Shown one piece after another: positions 1 through 8,620 of a DNA stretch of 64,000 nt (position 1 is its first letter; every line of letters begins with the position of its first letter). The translations under genes and the position numbers were made by a program. Below the pieces are notes generated by a model that was not told where the DNA came from, ran no database searches, and saw only the letters and a program-made list of their open reading frames with translations. The stretch is taken from contig JAKADA010000004.1 in assembly GCA_021820975.1 (NCBI GenBank), positions 56,868 to 120,867 on the forward strand, given 5' to 3'. The DNA is from Bacillota bacterium. GTDB taxonomy: Bacteria > Bacillota > Bacilli > Alicyclobacillales > SLC66.

Positions 1-85
1 GCTCGATTTCTGGAAAAACTTCCGCATACGTACAATGAGAACCTGTAATAGCAAAACCAACAGTGACGGACGCTAGATCTGTCAT
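1..85 (-). CDS. dpsB: Dipicolinate synthase subunit B (N-terminal fragment)
   Basis: Only the first 28 codons are inside the window; the gene continues past the left edge. The ATG at 85 opens a peptide containing GFAITGSHCTYAEV, which matches the flavoprotein-like start of SpoVFB/DpsB (typically GxxLTGSHCTxEE). It overlaps the dpsA stop by ATGA (TGA at 84-82), the usual translationally coupled arrangement. In Bacillus, subunits A and B together make dipicolinate from the tetrahydrodipicolinate branch of lysine synthesis in the mother cell during sporulation. The identification rests on the short conserved motif plus the adjacent dpsA, and is strong despite the truncation. Confidence 0.9.
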   Translation of the reverse strand, partial: MTDLASVTVGFAITGSHCTYAEVFPEIE

Positions 86-984
86 TTTACGATCCCCCCA
101 GGGAACCAGACTTGCTCGCGAATCAACCGTTCCAGCGATTGCGCGATAATGCGTCCGGCTGTTTTTGGTGCCACCATCCCTGGCAGACTTGGCGCAAGCA
201 ATGCCTTAATTCCACGGCGTTCTGCATATCGAAAATCGGTTCCACCGGGAGCAGATGCGATATCAATAACTACTGCAGATCGTTGAACATGCGTCAATAC
301 CTCTGACGTTAAAATGGGGGCGGGGATCGTATTAAAAATAATATCAACATGATCAATGGCTTCGTCTATTTCCGTTAAAGAAAAAGGCGTTAGTCCCATT
401 TCTTTGGCACGCGCTAGGTCGCCTTCTTTACGAGCTCCAAGTAAGACCTGAGCCCCTAATGCAGCCAAAACACGTGCTAAAGTCATGCCACTTCGCCCTA
501 AGCCTAAAACGGCACAAGTAGATCCATGTATCGTGATCTCGGTGTTCTCCATCGCCATGGCAATGGCACCTTCTGCCGTCGGAATAGAATTTAAAATCGC
601 CACTTCGTCAAGTTCCATGAGTTTAATTAAATTTAAGCCATGACGTTTAGCAAGCGACATCAGACGCGGCCTAGCGATACCTGTAAACACAGGGGCTGCC
701 TTAGTTATGGCAGCGAAATGATCCTCATCAAACATCAATGTTGCGCTGGAAAACTTAGCATCTATCGTACCATCTTCGTTCATCCCAGCTACAGGGAGAA
801 CAACAACATCAACTTCAGCTAAAGCTTGTGGAGATAACTCCAATTTTTGCATATCGGGAAGTTGTAAGTCGATACGGTCAAACCCAAACAAACGGGTTAC
901 AGCGTCAAGTTCACTCATACGTCGAATGACCTCGATGATGCGTGCATCGCCGCCGACAAAAGCGATTTTAATACCTGTAAGCAT
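82..984 (-). CDS. dpsA: Dipicolinate synthase subunit A (SpoVFA)
   Basis: This 300-residue protein matches SpoVFA/DpsA, which oxidises the tetrahydrodipicolinate intermediate to dipicolinic acid for the spore core. It starts MLTGIKIAFVGGDAR, the family N-terminus with its nucleotide-binding glycines. A second Rossmann-type motif (AVLGLGRSGMTLAR) lies near residue 160, and the conserved LLAPSLPGMVAPKTAG segment is near the C-terminus. The frame stays open upstream to 1092, but the ATG at 984 is preceded by AAAGGGG at good spacing and gives the family N-terminus, so it is the preferred start. The gene lies downstream of dut and is coupled to dpsB. Expression is probably late mother-cell (sigma K in Bacillus); a weak candidate site is listed separately. 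Confidence 0.95.
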   Translation of the reverse strand: MLTGIKIAFVGGDARIIEVIRRMSELDAVTRLFGFDRIDLQLPDMQKLELSPQALAEVDVVVLPVAGMNEDGTIDAKFSSATLMFDEDHFAAITKAAPVFTGIARPRLMSLAKRHGLNLIKLMELDEVAILNSIPTAEGAIAMAMENTEITIHGSTCAVLGLGRSGMTLARVLAALGAQVLLGARKEGDLARAKEMGLTPFSLTEIDEAIDHVDIIFNTIPAPILTSEVLTHVQRSAVVIDIASAPGGTDFRYAERRGIKALLAPSLPGMVAPKTAGRIIAQSLERLIREQVWFPGGIVK

Positions 985-1075
985 CCCGGGTACCCCTTTC
1001 ACCCATTGTACGCCATGACGCATAAATTTCAAGGCATGGTGCTCATGACAAAAGCCCACCACGGATTCCTGAAAG

Positions 1076-1103
1076 CATGATATGCGCCACATAGATGAAG
1101 GGT
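1076..1103 (-). promoter_or_regulatory. Weak candidate sigma-K promoter for dpsAB
   Basis: Reading the minus strand, an AC dinucleotide at 1103-1102 is followed after 17 bases by CATATCATG (1084-1076). This resembles the sigma-K pattern AC-N16/17-CATANNNTA but misses the last base. The site lies about 90 bases before the dpsA start, in the dut-dpsA gap. The spoVF operon is sigma-K dependent in B. subtilis, which is the only reason to favour it. The motif is short and could be chance. Confidence 0.25.
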
Positions 1104-1116
1104 GAGAACAGTTGGC

Positions 1117-1560
1117 TCAAGTATCCGTAGAGCCAAAACCTCCCGTTCGCAGACGGTTAACGAATGTCTCACCTTGAACGGTTACAAACGGCATAAAGAC
1201 ACCCTGCGCAATGCGTTCCCCACGTTTAATGATCACATCGTTTTGGCCTAGATTAAATAAAGGAATCATGATATGACCAAGGTTATCTGCATTACCATAA
1301 TAATCCGCATCAATAACGCCAACTCCATTGGCGAGCATAAGGTGGTGTTTAATGGCTAGACTACTTCGAGCAAAAATAGCCAGAAATTCACCCTCTTCAA
1401 GAAGCACACGTACACCAGTCGGGACAAGTTGAACAGAACCTTTTCTTACAACGCAACGATCATAGGCAAATAAATCATAGCCTGCTGATCCTGGCGTTTG
1501 TCGCATGGGTAGAAGAAGTTCCGCTGTCTCATAGCCAGGAACCCACGAAAATTCACGCAT
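1117..1560 (-). CDS. dut: dUTP diphosphatase (trimeric dUTPase family)
   Basis: This 147-residue protein carries all five trimeric dUTPase motifs in order: GSAGYDLFA; ARSSLAIK; the uracil-binding block GVIDADYYGN; GERIAQGVF; and the C-terminal glycine-rich RTGGFGST. It hydrolyses dUTP to dUMP and pyrophosphate, keeping uracil out of DNA and feeding dTMP synthesis. The ATG at 1560 overlaps the end of mlpA by 8 bases. An ATG at 1578 and a TTG at 1581 are in-frame alternatives, and none has a strong Shine-Dalgarno, so the start is uncertain. In B. subtilis this position between mlpA and spoVFA holds ymxH instead. Confidence 0.93.
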   Translation of the reverse strand: MREFSWVPGYETAELLLPMRQTPGSAGYDLFAYDRCVVRKGSVQLVPTGVRVLLEEGEFLAIFARSSLAIKHHLMLANGVGVIDADYYGNADNLGHIMIPLFNLGQNDVIIKRGERIAQGVFMPFVTVQGETFVNRLRTGGFGSTDT

Positions 1561-2806
1561 GAAAGGCACAGTCAACATCAAATGGTTGATCTTCTGGCCC
1601 CATAGCCACCACAGAAATCGGTTGTAACAATAACTCTATGGCAAGAGTATGAACATCTTGCAATGTCACTTTACGCAACTCAGCAATCGTTTCCTCAAGA
1701 TCCACTTGTCGTCCAAGCAGCAATTCATTCTTTCCTAGCCTACTCATCCGCTGCGATGTACTCTCCATACTTAACAGCAAAGAACCAACAAGCTGATTTT
1801 TTGCTTTTGTCAATTCATCTGTGGTAATCCCATTTTTTGCCAGGTCGCGTAACAAGGATTCCAACAACGTATACACTTCTTCTGCCTGCGCCGCCGATGA
1901 ACCGAAATATATCGTGAAAAGTCCTGCATCGCGAAACATACTATGATAACTAAATATGTTATAGGCCATGCCACGACGCTCACGAATCTCTTGAAACAAG
2001 CGTGAACTCGAACTACCGCCAAGCACGTTGTTCAACAAAACTAAAGCGTAGGATCGTTCATCCTCATATTCATGTCCTCTTACAGCAAGACATACATGCG
2101 TTTGTTCTACCGGGCGTGGGCGAAAAATTCGTTTGGCCAAGAACGTAGGAGCACCTGTTATTACGACACCTTTTTTCCTACGAAAGCCTCCAAATAACCG
2201 CTCAATGTGATCTAACACTGCATCTTTTTGAATATGACCAGAAATGGATAACACCATGTTATCTGGCGTATACCGACGATTCACATAGTTAAGCAAACAC
2301 GATCGATCAATGCGAGCCAAACTTTCTTCTGTGCCAAGGATATTACCTCCTAACGGGTGCCCTGCATACGACTCTTCAACAATCAAATCATGCACGGCTT
2401 CTTCAGGGTTATCCTCGTACATTTTGATTTCCTCAACCACAACGCGTTTTTCACGATGCAATTCTTCTTCATCAAACACCGAGTCAAACATCATTTGGGC
2501 AAGCGTCTCAAATGCCAATGGTGCATGCTCATCCAGAACTTTCGCATGGAACCCCGTATATTCCTTCGTGGTAAATGCGTTAATCTGGCCACCGATGTTA
2601 TCAAACACTTCAGCCAATTGTGTGGCCGAAAGCTTGCTTGTCCCTTTAAAAAACATGTGTTCTAAGAGGTGTGACACACCTGCTTCGGCAGGCAATTCGT
2701 CACGAGACCCGGTGCCGACCCAAATTCCCATACTCACCGAGCGCACATAGGCAATCTCCTCAATCATCACTCGCAAACCATTTGATAACGTATGCCGATA
2801 AATCAA
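1553..2806 (-). CDS. mlpA: M16-family zinc peptidase (MlpA/YmxG)
   Basis: This 417-residue insulinase/pitrilysin-family protein matches B. subtilis MlpA in length and order. The inverted zinc motif HLLEH lies at residues 46-50, followed about 75 residues later by the glutamate-rich EEIKMYEDNPEE segment that supplies the third zinc ligand. The C-terminal half contains the usual R/Y substrate-binding region (ERRGMAYNIFSYH). I place the start at a TTG at 2806, because GGGGAGG lies just upstream and the peptide then begins (M)IYRHTLSNGLRV as in homologues; the ATG at 2848 has no such support. MlpA is a cytoplasmic processing protease; its targets cannot be seen here. Confidence 0.94.
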   Translation of the reverse strand: MIYRHTLSNGLRVMIEEIAYVRSVSMGIWVGTGSRDELPAEAGVSHLLEHMFFKGTSKLSATQLAEVFDNIGGQINAFTTKEYTGFHAKVLDEHAPLAFETLAQMMFDSVFDEEELHREKRVVVEEIKMYEDNPEEAVHDLIVEESYAGHPLGGNILGTEESLARIDRSCLLNYVNRRYTPDNMVLSISGHIQKDAVLDHIERLFGGFRRKKGVVITGAPTFLAKRIFRPRPVEQTHVCLAVRGHEYEDERSYALVLLNNVLGGSSSSRLFQEIRERRGMAYNIFSYHSMFRDAGLFTIYFGSSAAQAEEVYTLLESLLRDLAKNGITTDELTKAKNQLVGSLLLSMESTSQRMSRLGKNELLLGRQVDLEETIAELRKVTLQDVHTLAIELLLQPISVVAMGPEDQPFDVDCAFHA

Positions 2807-2863
2807 GTGAAACCTCCCCAATATGCTAAACTGAACCCAATATAGCAAACTGTGACGTTTGAC

Positions 2864-3901
2864 TCAACTATGTGCCATAATGGACAGCGCTTGCGTCAAT
2901 GTTTTTGGTGTGTTTCTAACCGGACTTAAAATCTGCGAAACGGTCACCAACTGATATCCATCTTTCACCAATTGATGAATCATGGTCGGCAACGCTTGTA
3001 CCGTTGGTTTTGTTGGATGCATCAACACCATAGCGCCAGGCGTCCTTTTTGGAACAATACGTGAAACGATCAGTGCCGAACTAGGTTTTTTCCAATCAAT
3101 CGTATCTAACGTCCACAAGATCGTTTTCATGTGTAACCCTTGTGCTACATCGACAACCATTTGATTAAAATCACCCGCTGGCGGCGCGAATAGCGTAGGT
3201 TGAATGTTCGTTGCTTGACGAATGATATCGTTCGTTTTGCTGATTTGCCTAATCATTTGCGTACGCGAAATCTTACTCATCATGGGATGATTGTAAGCAT
3301 GATTGCCAACTTCCATACCACTATCCACAATTAATTTGGCTACGGCTGGATTTTTCCGTGTCCAAGATCCATCAAGAAAAAAAGTAGCGTGAACCTGACT
3401 TTGCTTCAAAATTTGTAGAATTTGTGGTACATACTCCGTGCCCCAAGCCACGTTGATCATAAGTGCCATTTGACGTTTATGGGAATTCGCTTGATAAATC
3501 GGTGCCGCACCAAAGAATTCGTTACGTACCTGAGGTTTAATTTGCTTAAAGTACAGTTCAGTTGTGTTTGCATTTTGCGTCGCATGGAGCAACGTTTGTG
3601 TAATGTCCAATTGGACCCCATTTAACCCAGGAATTAATTTCAACCAGCGATCCATTCTTGCATCAACGGGTGCGGCATTAAAATGTTGTGCGACTTGCTG
3701 TAAGGTAGCAGTCAACGCTTTTTGCTTTACAGCACTAAGATTAGGTTCTGCCATGACAGGTTCTGTGTTGAAAGTGTCGAGCGATAATTTTTGACCAGGT
3801 AAAAAAAAGAAAGTTGCTGCCACGACAACAACAGAAAGGCTAATGGCAATCGTCTCTCGGTACACAATGAACAAATGCCTCGTACGTCTTTTTGGCATCA
3901 T
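2864..3901 (-). CDS. ylxY: NodB-type polysaccharide deacetylase homologue, YlxY-like, probably degenerate
   Basis: This 345-residue protein has an N-terminal membrane anchor (about residues 16-34, VVVAATFFFLPG) and a C-terminal NodB fold. The metal-binding HxxxH is intact (NHAYNHP), as are a motif-3-like FAPPAGDFN and a late HP. The usual TFDDG catalytic motif reads INVAWGTEY, so the catalytic aspartates are missing, as I recall for YlxY orthologues. Either it lacks deacetylase activity or it works differently. The tandem ATGs at 3901/3898 have AAAGGATG upstream. It lies between pnp (after its terminator) and mlpA, as in B. subtilis, and may be sporulation-linked. Confidence 0.88.
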   Translation of the reverse strand: MMPKRRTRHLFIVYRETIAISLSVVVVAATFFFLPGQKLSLDTFNTEPVMAEPNLSAVKQKALTATLQQVAQHFNAAPVDARMDRWLKLIPGLNGVQLDITQTLLHATQNANTTELYFKQIKPQVRNEFFGAAPIYQANSHKRQMALMINVAWGTEYVPQILQILKQSQVHATFFLDGSWTRKNPAVAKLIVDSGMEVGNHAYNHPMMSKISRTQMIRQISKTNDIIRQATNIQPTLFAPPAGDFNQMVVDVAQGLHMKTILWTLDTIDWKKPSSALIVSRIVPKRTPGAMVLMHPTKPTVQALPTMIHQLVKDGYQLVTVSQILSPVRNTPKTLTQALSIMAHS

Positions 3902-3930
3902 AACACATCCTTTTTCGCATCCTTAACGAC

Positions 3931-3958
3931 ACCCTATGCGATAAAGGACAAGTTCATA
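3931..3958 (-). promoter_or_regulatory. Weak candidate sigma-E-like promoter for ylxY-mlpA-dut
   Basis: In the minus-strand gap between the pnp terminator and ylxY, TATGAA (3958-3953) is followed after 14 bases by CATAGGGT (3938-3931). The -10 fits the sporulation-sigma pattern CATANNNT, while the -35 fit is loose. It is the best candidate I see for starting the ylxY transcription unit, but no sigma-A promoter was excluded. Confidence 0.2.
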
Positions 3959-3989
3959 CCAAAAAGAGAGCACCCTGTAGGATGCTCTC
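3958..3989 (-). terminator. Rho-independent terminator after pnp
   Basis: On the minus strand GAGAGCA (3989-3983) pairs with TGCTCTC (3972-3966) around a 10-base loop and is followed by TTTTT (3965-3961). It lies about 20 bases past the pnp stop and separates pnp from ylxY. Confidence 0.85.
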
Positions 3990-4007
3990 CCTGATTCGCC
4001 AATTCTT

Positions 4008-6239
4008 TTACACTCGTTCAGGCGTCGATGTCCGTCTTTCTGGACGATCGCCTTGTCGAGGTCCCCGATCATTTCCAGAACGCGGGCGATCTGTTCGCCC
4101 TTGCCCTCCTGAAGAAGGTCGACTACCCTCTGGGCGAGCAGGAAGATCGACAATGGGTATACCTTGATCACGGAGCACTTCACGATGAGACAAGTTAATG
4201 CGTCCCTGTGAATCAATCTCTGTTACTTTCACAAGCAGACTGTCACCAACTTTGACCACATCTTCTGTCTTATTCACGCGGTCAGCTGCAAGTTGTGAAA
4301 CATGAACAAGTCCCTCTTTACCAGGCAAAATTTCAACAAACGCACCGTACTTTTCAACACGCATCACCTTACCATCATAGGTAGTACCAACTTCAACATC
4401 TTGGGTAATCCCCTCAATGATACGCTTTGCCTGTTCACCTGCCATCGCGTCGCTCGTGGAGATAAAGACACGACCATCTTGTTCGATATCGATTTTCACA
4501 CCGGTATCTTCAATGATCTTATTGATGACGCGTCCTCCAGGGCCAATGACTTCACGAATTTTGTCTGGATTAATACGCATCGTGATAATGCGCGGAGCAA
4601 ATGGGGACAACTCCATTCTCGGTGAAGAAATTGTCTCAAGCATTTTATTTAGGATGAACATGCGACCAGCATGTGCCTTTTGTAAAGCAGACTGCAAGAT
4701 TGAGCGATCGATACCAGCAATTTTAATGTCCATCTGTAAAGCTGTTACACCCTGCGCTGTACCGGCTACTTTAAAATCCATATCGCCTAGGTGATCTTCC
4801 ATGCCTTGAATGTCAGTAAGAATGGCGACGCGATCCTCTTCTTTAACAAGACCCATGGCAACACCCGCAACAGGAGCCTTTATTGGAACGCCAGCATCCA
4901 TCAGCGCTAACACAGAACCGCATATACTGGCTTGTGAACTTGAACCATTTGATTCAAGAACCTCTGAGACAAGCCGAATCGTGTAAGGAAATTCTTCTTC
5001 CGATGGAATAATCGGTTCAATAGCTCGTTCACCCAAGGCACCGTGTCCGATATCACGCCGACTCGGTGGACGAAGCGGTCTTGCTTCGCCTGTTGAAAAT
5101 GGCGGAAAATTATAGTGGTGCATGAAACGTTTGCTTTCTTCCGTACTGATACCATCAAGAATCTGCACATCGCCGAGTGCACCCAAGGTACAAATGGATA
5201 AGGCTTGTGTTTGTCCACGCGTAAACAATCCTGATCCATGTGTGCGAGGCAAAATACCGATGTCCGTTGAAATAGGACGAATTTCATCCATAGCTCGTCC
5301 ATCCGGACGCAAGTCATCAAACAAGATAGCATGTCGGACCTGCTCTTTGACAATATCATGTAACACTTCAGATACATCGGCCATTTTGTCAGGAAATTGT
5401 TCAACAAAAACGTTCTTTGCTTCCTGCGCGACAGCATCAATCGCATCTTCACGCGCATGTTTTTCTGCAGTATAAATGGCCTCTTTCATTTTATCAGTCG
5501 CGTAGTCACGAACGGCCGTTGCGACATCTTTATCCACTGTATGTAAGGTCACTTGCATTTTAGGTTTACCAGCTTTTGCAACAAACTCATCGAGAAACAT
5601 GACAATTTTACGAATCTCATCATGACCAAACATAATGGCTTCAAGCATGTCCATTTCAGGAATTTCTTGTGCCCCAGCTTCTACCATCATAATCGCATCT
5701 CGAGTACCTGCCACAACGAGATGTAAATCACTTTGTTCCGCCTCAATTGTCGTAGGATTGATAACAAATTGACCACCTACACGTCCTACGATAACGCCAC
5801 CGATGAGATTGTCAAATGGCACATCAGAAACGCCAAGAGCAGCAGAAACACCGATCATACCCGCAATTTCTGGCGCACAATCTTGATCAACAGACATCAC
5901 CATCACGACAACTTGCACATCGTTACGAAATCCTTCCGAAAACAGCGGACGAATAGGGCGATCGATCAAACGGCTTGCCAAAATGGCTTTTTCACTCGGT
6001 CGACCTTCACGTTTAATAAAACCACCAGGAATTTTCCCTACCGCATATAGGCGTTCTTCGTAATTCACGGTCAAAGGAAAAAAGTCTAGATCCTTAGCAT
6101 CCTTAGAAGCTGTGACAGTAGCCAGCACCACCGTATCGCCGTATCGCACCAGCACAGCACCATTGGCCTGTTTCGCCAAGCGACCCGTCTCTACAGTAAG
6201 TTTCCTTCCACCTACTACAGTCTCTTTCTTGTATATCAA
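4008..6239 (-). CDS. pnp: Polyribonucleotide nucleotidyltransferase (PNPase)
   Basis: This 743-residue PNPase performs 3'-to-5' phosphorolytic RNA decay. It has two RNase PH domains (about 1-220 and 310-530; the second carries [10 protein letters not shown]), a KH domain (about 550-620, containing [12 protein letters not shown]) and an S1 domain (about 620-690, containing [20 protein letters not shown]). Beyond S1 is a tail of about 45 residues rich in R, G, S, P and D (for example [20 protein letters not shown]), longer and more biased than in many homologues. I place the start at a TTG at 6239 following a GAGGGGGGG Shine-Dalgarno; the peptide then begins (M)[18 protein letters not shown]. 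It follows rpsO, as in most bacteria. Confidence 0.98.
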   Translation of the reverse strand: MIYKKETVVGGRKLTVETGRLAKQANGAVLVRYGDTVVLATVTASKDAKDLDFFPLTVNYEERLYAVGKIPGGFIKREGRPSEKAILASRLIDRPIRPLFSEGFRNDVQVVVMVMSVDQDCAPEIAGMIGVSAALGVSDVPFDNLIGGVIVGRVGGQFVINPTTIEAEQSDLHLVVAGTRDAIMMVEAGAQEIPEMDMLEAIMFGHDEIRKIVMFLDEFVAKAGKPKMQVTLHTVDKDVATAVRDYATDKMKEAIYTAEKHAREDAIDAVAQEAKNVFVEQFPDKMADVSEVLHDIVKEQVRHAILFDDLRPDGRAMDEIRPISTDIGILPRTHGSGLFTRGQTQALSICTLGALGDVQILDGISTEESKRFMHHYNFPPFSTGEARPLRPPSRRDIGHGALGERAIEPIIPSEEEFPYTIRLVSEVLESNGSSSQASICGSVLALMDAGVPIKAPVAGVAMGLVKEEDRVAILTDIQGMEDHLGDMDFKVAGTAQGVTALQMDIKIAGIDRSILQSALQKAHAGRMFILNKMLETISSPRMELSPFAPRIITMRINPDKIREVIGPGGRVINKIIEDTGVKIDIEQDGRVFISTSDAMAGEQAKRIIEGITQDVEVGTTYDGKVMRVEKYGAFVEILPGKEGLVHVSQLAADRVNKTEDVVKVGDSLLVKVTEIDSQGRINLSHREVLRDQGIPIVDLPARPEGSRPSSGGQGRTDRPRSGNDRGPRQGDRPERRTSTPERV

Positions 6240-6303
6240 ATAAACTGCCCCCCCTCTACGAGAGAAATCTCACGCAAAACGCGAAAACCTATACATGAGA
6301 AAG

Positions 6304-6323
6304 AAGAAGCGGGTTACCCCGCT
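6304..6323 (-). terminator. Hairpin after rpsO (weak terminator)
   Basis: On the minus strand AGCGGG (6323-6318) pairs with CCCGCT (6313-6308) around a 4-base loop, and a pyrimidine stretch (TCTTCTT) follows. It lies immediately after the rpsO stop. The T-run is interrupted, so it is probably a partial terminator or processing site letting some transcripts continue into pnp. Confidence 0.55.
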
Positions 6324-6325
6324 CC

Positions 6326-6595
6326 TTATTTGCGTAATCCTAATCGAGTAATCAACGTACGATAACGGTTAATGTCGTTATCACGAAGGTACTTCAATAA
6401 GTGTGCTCGTTGATATACCATTTTAAACAAGCCGCGACGCGAATGGTGATCTTTCTTATGCGTACGAAAATGCTCATTTAAGTAATTGATTCGTTCTGTG
6501 AGAAGCGCGACTTGCACTTCTGGAGAACCCGTATCATTTTCATGAACGGCGAAATCTTGAATAATCTGTTGCTTACGCTCTGGCGTCATCGCCAT
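6326..6595 (-). CDS. rpsO: Small ribosomal subunit protein uS15
   Basis: This 89-residue protein has the full S15 pattern: [25 protein letters not shown] at the start, the helical [18 protein letters not shown] core that contacts the 16S rRNA three-way junction, and the C-terminal [12 protein letters not shown]. Length equals the family norm. It binds early in 30S platform assembly. The ATG has AGGAGGG at 8-base spacing. It has its own promoter and a leader of about 105 bases, and lies between ribF and pnp. S15 autoregulates from its leader in several Bacilli; whether it does so here cannot be read directly. Confidence 0.98.
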   Translation of the reverse strand: MAMTPERKQQIIQDFAVHENDTGSPEVQVALLTERINYLNEHFRTHKKDHHSRRGLFKMVYQRAHLLKYLRDNDINRYRTLITRLGLRK

Positions 6596-6707
6596 CGTAA
6601 ATCCCTCCTAAATGTTCCTGCTTGATCGCTTATAGCACAGAAGTCGGGCGGAGAACCAAAGATCCGAGCTACAGCTTAGTCATCGCTTTGCGAAGACACG
6701 CCAAGAC

Positions 6708-6736
6708 ATTATACTCAGTATACACACCTTAAAAAC
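6708..6736 (-). promoter_or_regulatory. Sigma-A promoter for rpsO
   Basis: A perfect TATAAT lies at 6713-6708 on the minus strand, just after the ribF stop. The -35 region is poor (TTTTTA at 16-base or GTTTTT at 17-base spacing). Transcription would start near 6701, giving an rpsO leader of about 105 bases that contains possible stems and may be the S15 control site. Confidence 0.6.
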
Positions 6737-7687
6737 CTAAGTAAAGGACACATCACGCGCATGTTCAACATCACGTGTCAATTGCTGTCGCAACATGTCT
6801 AAGGAAGAAAATTGCTGTTCTTCACGCAGAAATTCATCAAACTCAATACACAGCGTTTTTTCATACAAATCCACATTTACAAGGTCTGGAAAATGAACTT
6901 CAAGTCGTAATGCATTTTCACGAGTAACCGTCGGACGACGACCTATATTCATGACACCGAGAACTTTTTTTTCATCAATCATACTTTTCACCGCATAAAC
7001 GCCTTCACGAGGTAAAACGTAGGGCTCCGTTACAACCAAATTTGCTGTAGGAAAGCCAATCGTGCGGCCTAGGTGCTGTCCGTGTACAACCATCGCACAA
7101 ATTTTATAAGGACGATTTAGGAGTCGACACGCCCCCTGAATATCACCTTGTAAGAGACACTTTCGAATCCGAGAACTACTAACAGGTTCATTTTCATCCT
7201 GTATTTTGCTAACGACATGAACGGTGATCCCTAACGACTCCCCGATTACTTTCACGTCATCAACATCATAGGCTCCGTTTTTTCCAAAATGAAAATCATC
7301 ACCGACAATCAGTACCTTGGCCCCCAACGCAACAAGGTAACTTTCAATAAATTCCCTAGCCGTTTGCGAACGAAACGTTTCATCAAATTTCGCCACATAG
7401 GTTTCTTTAATACCGTAGCTTTCGGCTACTTGAGCACGTTCATTAGGTGGTGTAAGCCAAGATTGATAGCTTCCATCGCCTGTCAAAACAAACCGTGGAT
7501 GCGGATCAAAACAAAATATGCACGGTATTGTATTAGTTAGCCTAGCTTGTTCTACAGTCAATAAAATAATAGCCTGATGCCCAAGGTGAAGTCCATCAAA
7601 TTTGCCGATAGCAAATGTGCGTCGCATACCACTTTGATCTGGCTCGGGACGCTTAGGCAAGCTAACACATTGCGTTGCCTTGATCAC
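6737..7687 (-). CDS. ribF: Bifunctional riboflavin kinase / FAD synthetase
   Basis: This 316-residue protein makes FMN from riboflavin and then FAD. The N-terminal FMN adenylyltransferase domain shows AIGKFDGLHLGHQ (the nucleotidyltransferase GxxHxGH signature) and SSSRIRKCL. The C-terminal kinase domain shows GRTIGFPTANL and later GVMNIGRRPT. The GTG start at 7687 overlaps the truB stop (GTGA) and has GGAGGG eight bases upstream. It is the last gene of the rimP operon before the rpsO promoter, the same truB-ribF order as B. subtilis. Confidence 0.97.
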   Translation of the reverse strand: MIKATQCVSLPKRPEPDQSGMRRTFAIGKFDGLHLGHQAIILLTVEQARLTNTIPCIFCFDPHPRFVLTGDGSYQSWLTPPNERAQVAESYGIKETYVAKFDETFRSQTAREFIESYLVALGAKVLIVGDDFHFGKNGAYDVDDVKVIGESLGITVHVVSKIQDENEPVSSSRIRKCLLQGDIQGACRLLNRPYKICAMVVHGQHLGRTIGFPTANLVVTEPYVLPREGVYAVKSMIDEKKVLGVMNIGRRPTVTRENALRLEVHFPDLVNVDLYEKTLCIEFDEFLREEQQFSSLDMLRQQLTRDVEHARDVSFT

Positions 7688-8619
7688 GGCGATCCCTCCG
7701 CATTCATAAAAACCTTAACAGCGTGCAAAGTAAGCCAAGATGCGTTCACATCTTGCACTGCATAAATAGCTCCGAAAAAACCATATTTATTATGTATTCG
7801 TACAAGTGTCCCTGGCACAGCTTGCAAAAACTCTACACTGCATTGAAGTGAAACACCATGCATTACTTGCTGCCATTGTTCATCCGTAACGATCCACTGT
7901 GCCATAGCAGGTACGGCACTTTCAGGCTGTAGTAAAACATCTTCTTTGCGTTCTTCAATCGTCGCAAGACTATGCGCATCAGATAACGTGAAAGGACCTG
8001 TTTTTGTACGAATAAGATTTTTCATATGTGCTGGAACATACAGTTTATCGCCTAAGTCATGGCACAGTGTACGAATATACGTTCCTTTTGAGCAAGATAC
8101 GGAAAAACGTACGAAAGGTTCGTCAGTATCTAAATCAATCTCACAAACGGAAATATGATCGATGGTGACCAAGCGGGCCGCTAAATTTACATCTTGCCCT
8201 TTTCTTGCTAGCTCATAGGCACGAACGCCTTGAACATGAATTGCTGAATAAGCCGGAGGGGTCTGCCAATATTCACCAACAAAACTCATGAGAGCATCAA
8301 CAATTGCTTCTTTACGTAATGTGTGTACATTGCCAGTTGCCGTAGTCACACCTGTTGCATCTTGCGTATCTGTAGCTCGTCCAAAAACAGCACAAGCATC
8401 ATACTGTTTGTTTTCATTAGACAGGTATTCAGCTAGACGAGTTGCCCGTCCTAAAAAAATGGGTAAAACGCCCGTTACCGCAGGATCAAGAATTCCGCTA
8501 TGTCCTGCCTTTTTATAACCTAACAAACGCTTCACACGTGTGACTGCTTGTTGCGATGTCATACCATAAGGCTTGTTCAAGATAACGATAGCAGCTGTTT
8601 GTAATCCAGTATCTATCAT
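7684..8619 (-). CDS. truB: tRNA pseudouridine(55) synthase
   Basis: This 311-residue TruB carries the N-terminal KPYGMTSQQAV motif and the catalytic-aspartate loop GHSGILDPAVTGVLPIFLG (usual form GTLDPxATGVLP). A C-terminal PUA-like extension is present. It isomerises U55 in the T-loop of most tRNAs. Two starts are possible: the ATG at 8619 just after the nrnA stop, and a GTG at 8649 inside nrnA. Neither has a clear Shine-Dalgarno. I prefer 8619 because it places the conserved ILNKPYGM at the usual distance from the N-terminus. Confidence 0.95.
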   Translation of the reverse strand: MIDTGLQTAAIVILNKPYGMTSQQAVTRVKRLLGYKKAGHSGILDPAVTGVLPIFLGRATRLAEYLSNENKQYDACAVFGRATDTQDATGVTTATGNVHTLRKEAIVDALMSFVGEYWQTPPAYSAIHVQGVRAYELARKGQDVNLAARLVTIDHISVCEIDLDTDEPFVRFSVSCSKGTYIRTLCHDLGDKLYVPAHMKNLIRTKTGPFTLSDAHSLATIEERKEDVLLQPESAVPAMAQWIVTDEQWQQVMHGVSLQCSVEFLQAVPGTLVRIHNKYGFFGAIYAVQDVNASWLTLHAVKVFMNAEGSP

Positions 8620-8620
8620 A

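Noticed and set aside
3923..4216. A 97-codon minus-strand frame overlapping the pnp 3' end and its terminator
   Set aside because: It runs through the pnp terminator hairpin and has no recognisable product.
4907..5458. A 183-codon minus-strand frame within pnp
   Set aside because: Out-of-frame shadow of PNPase; no motif and no start signal.
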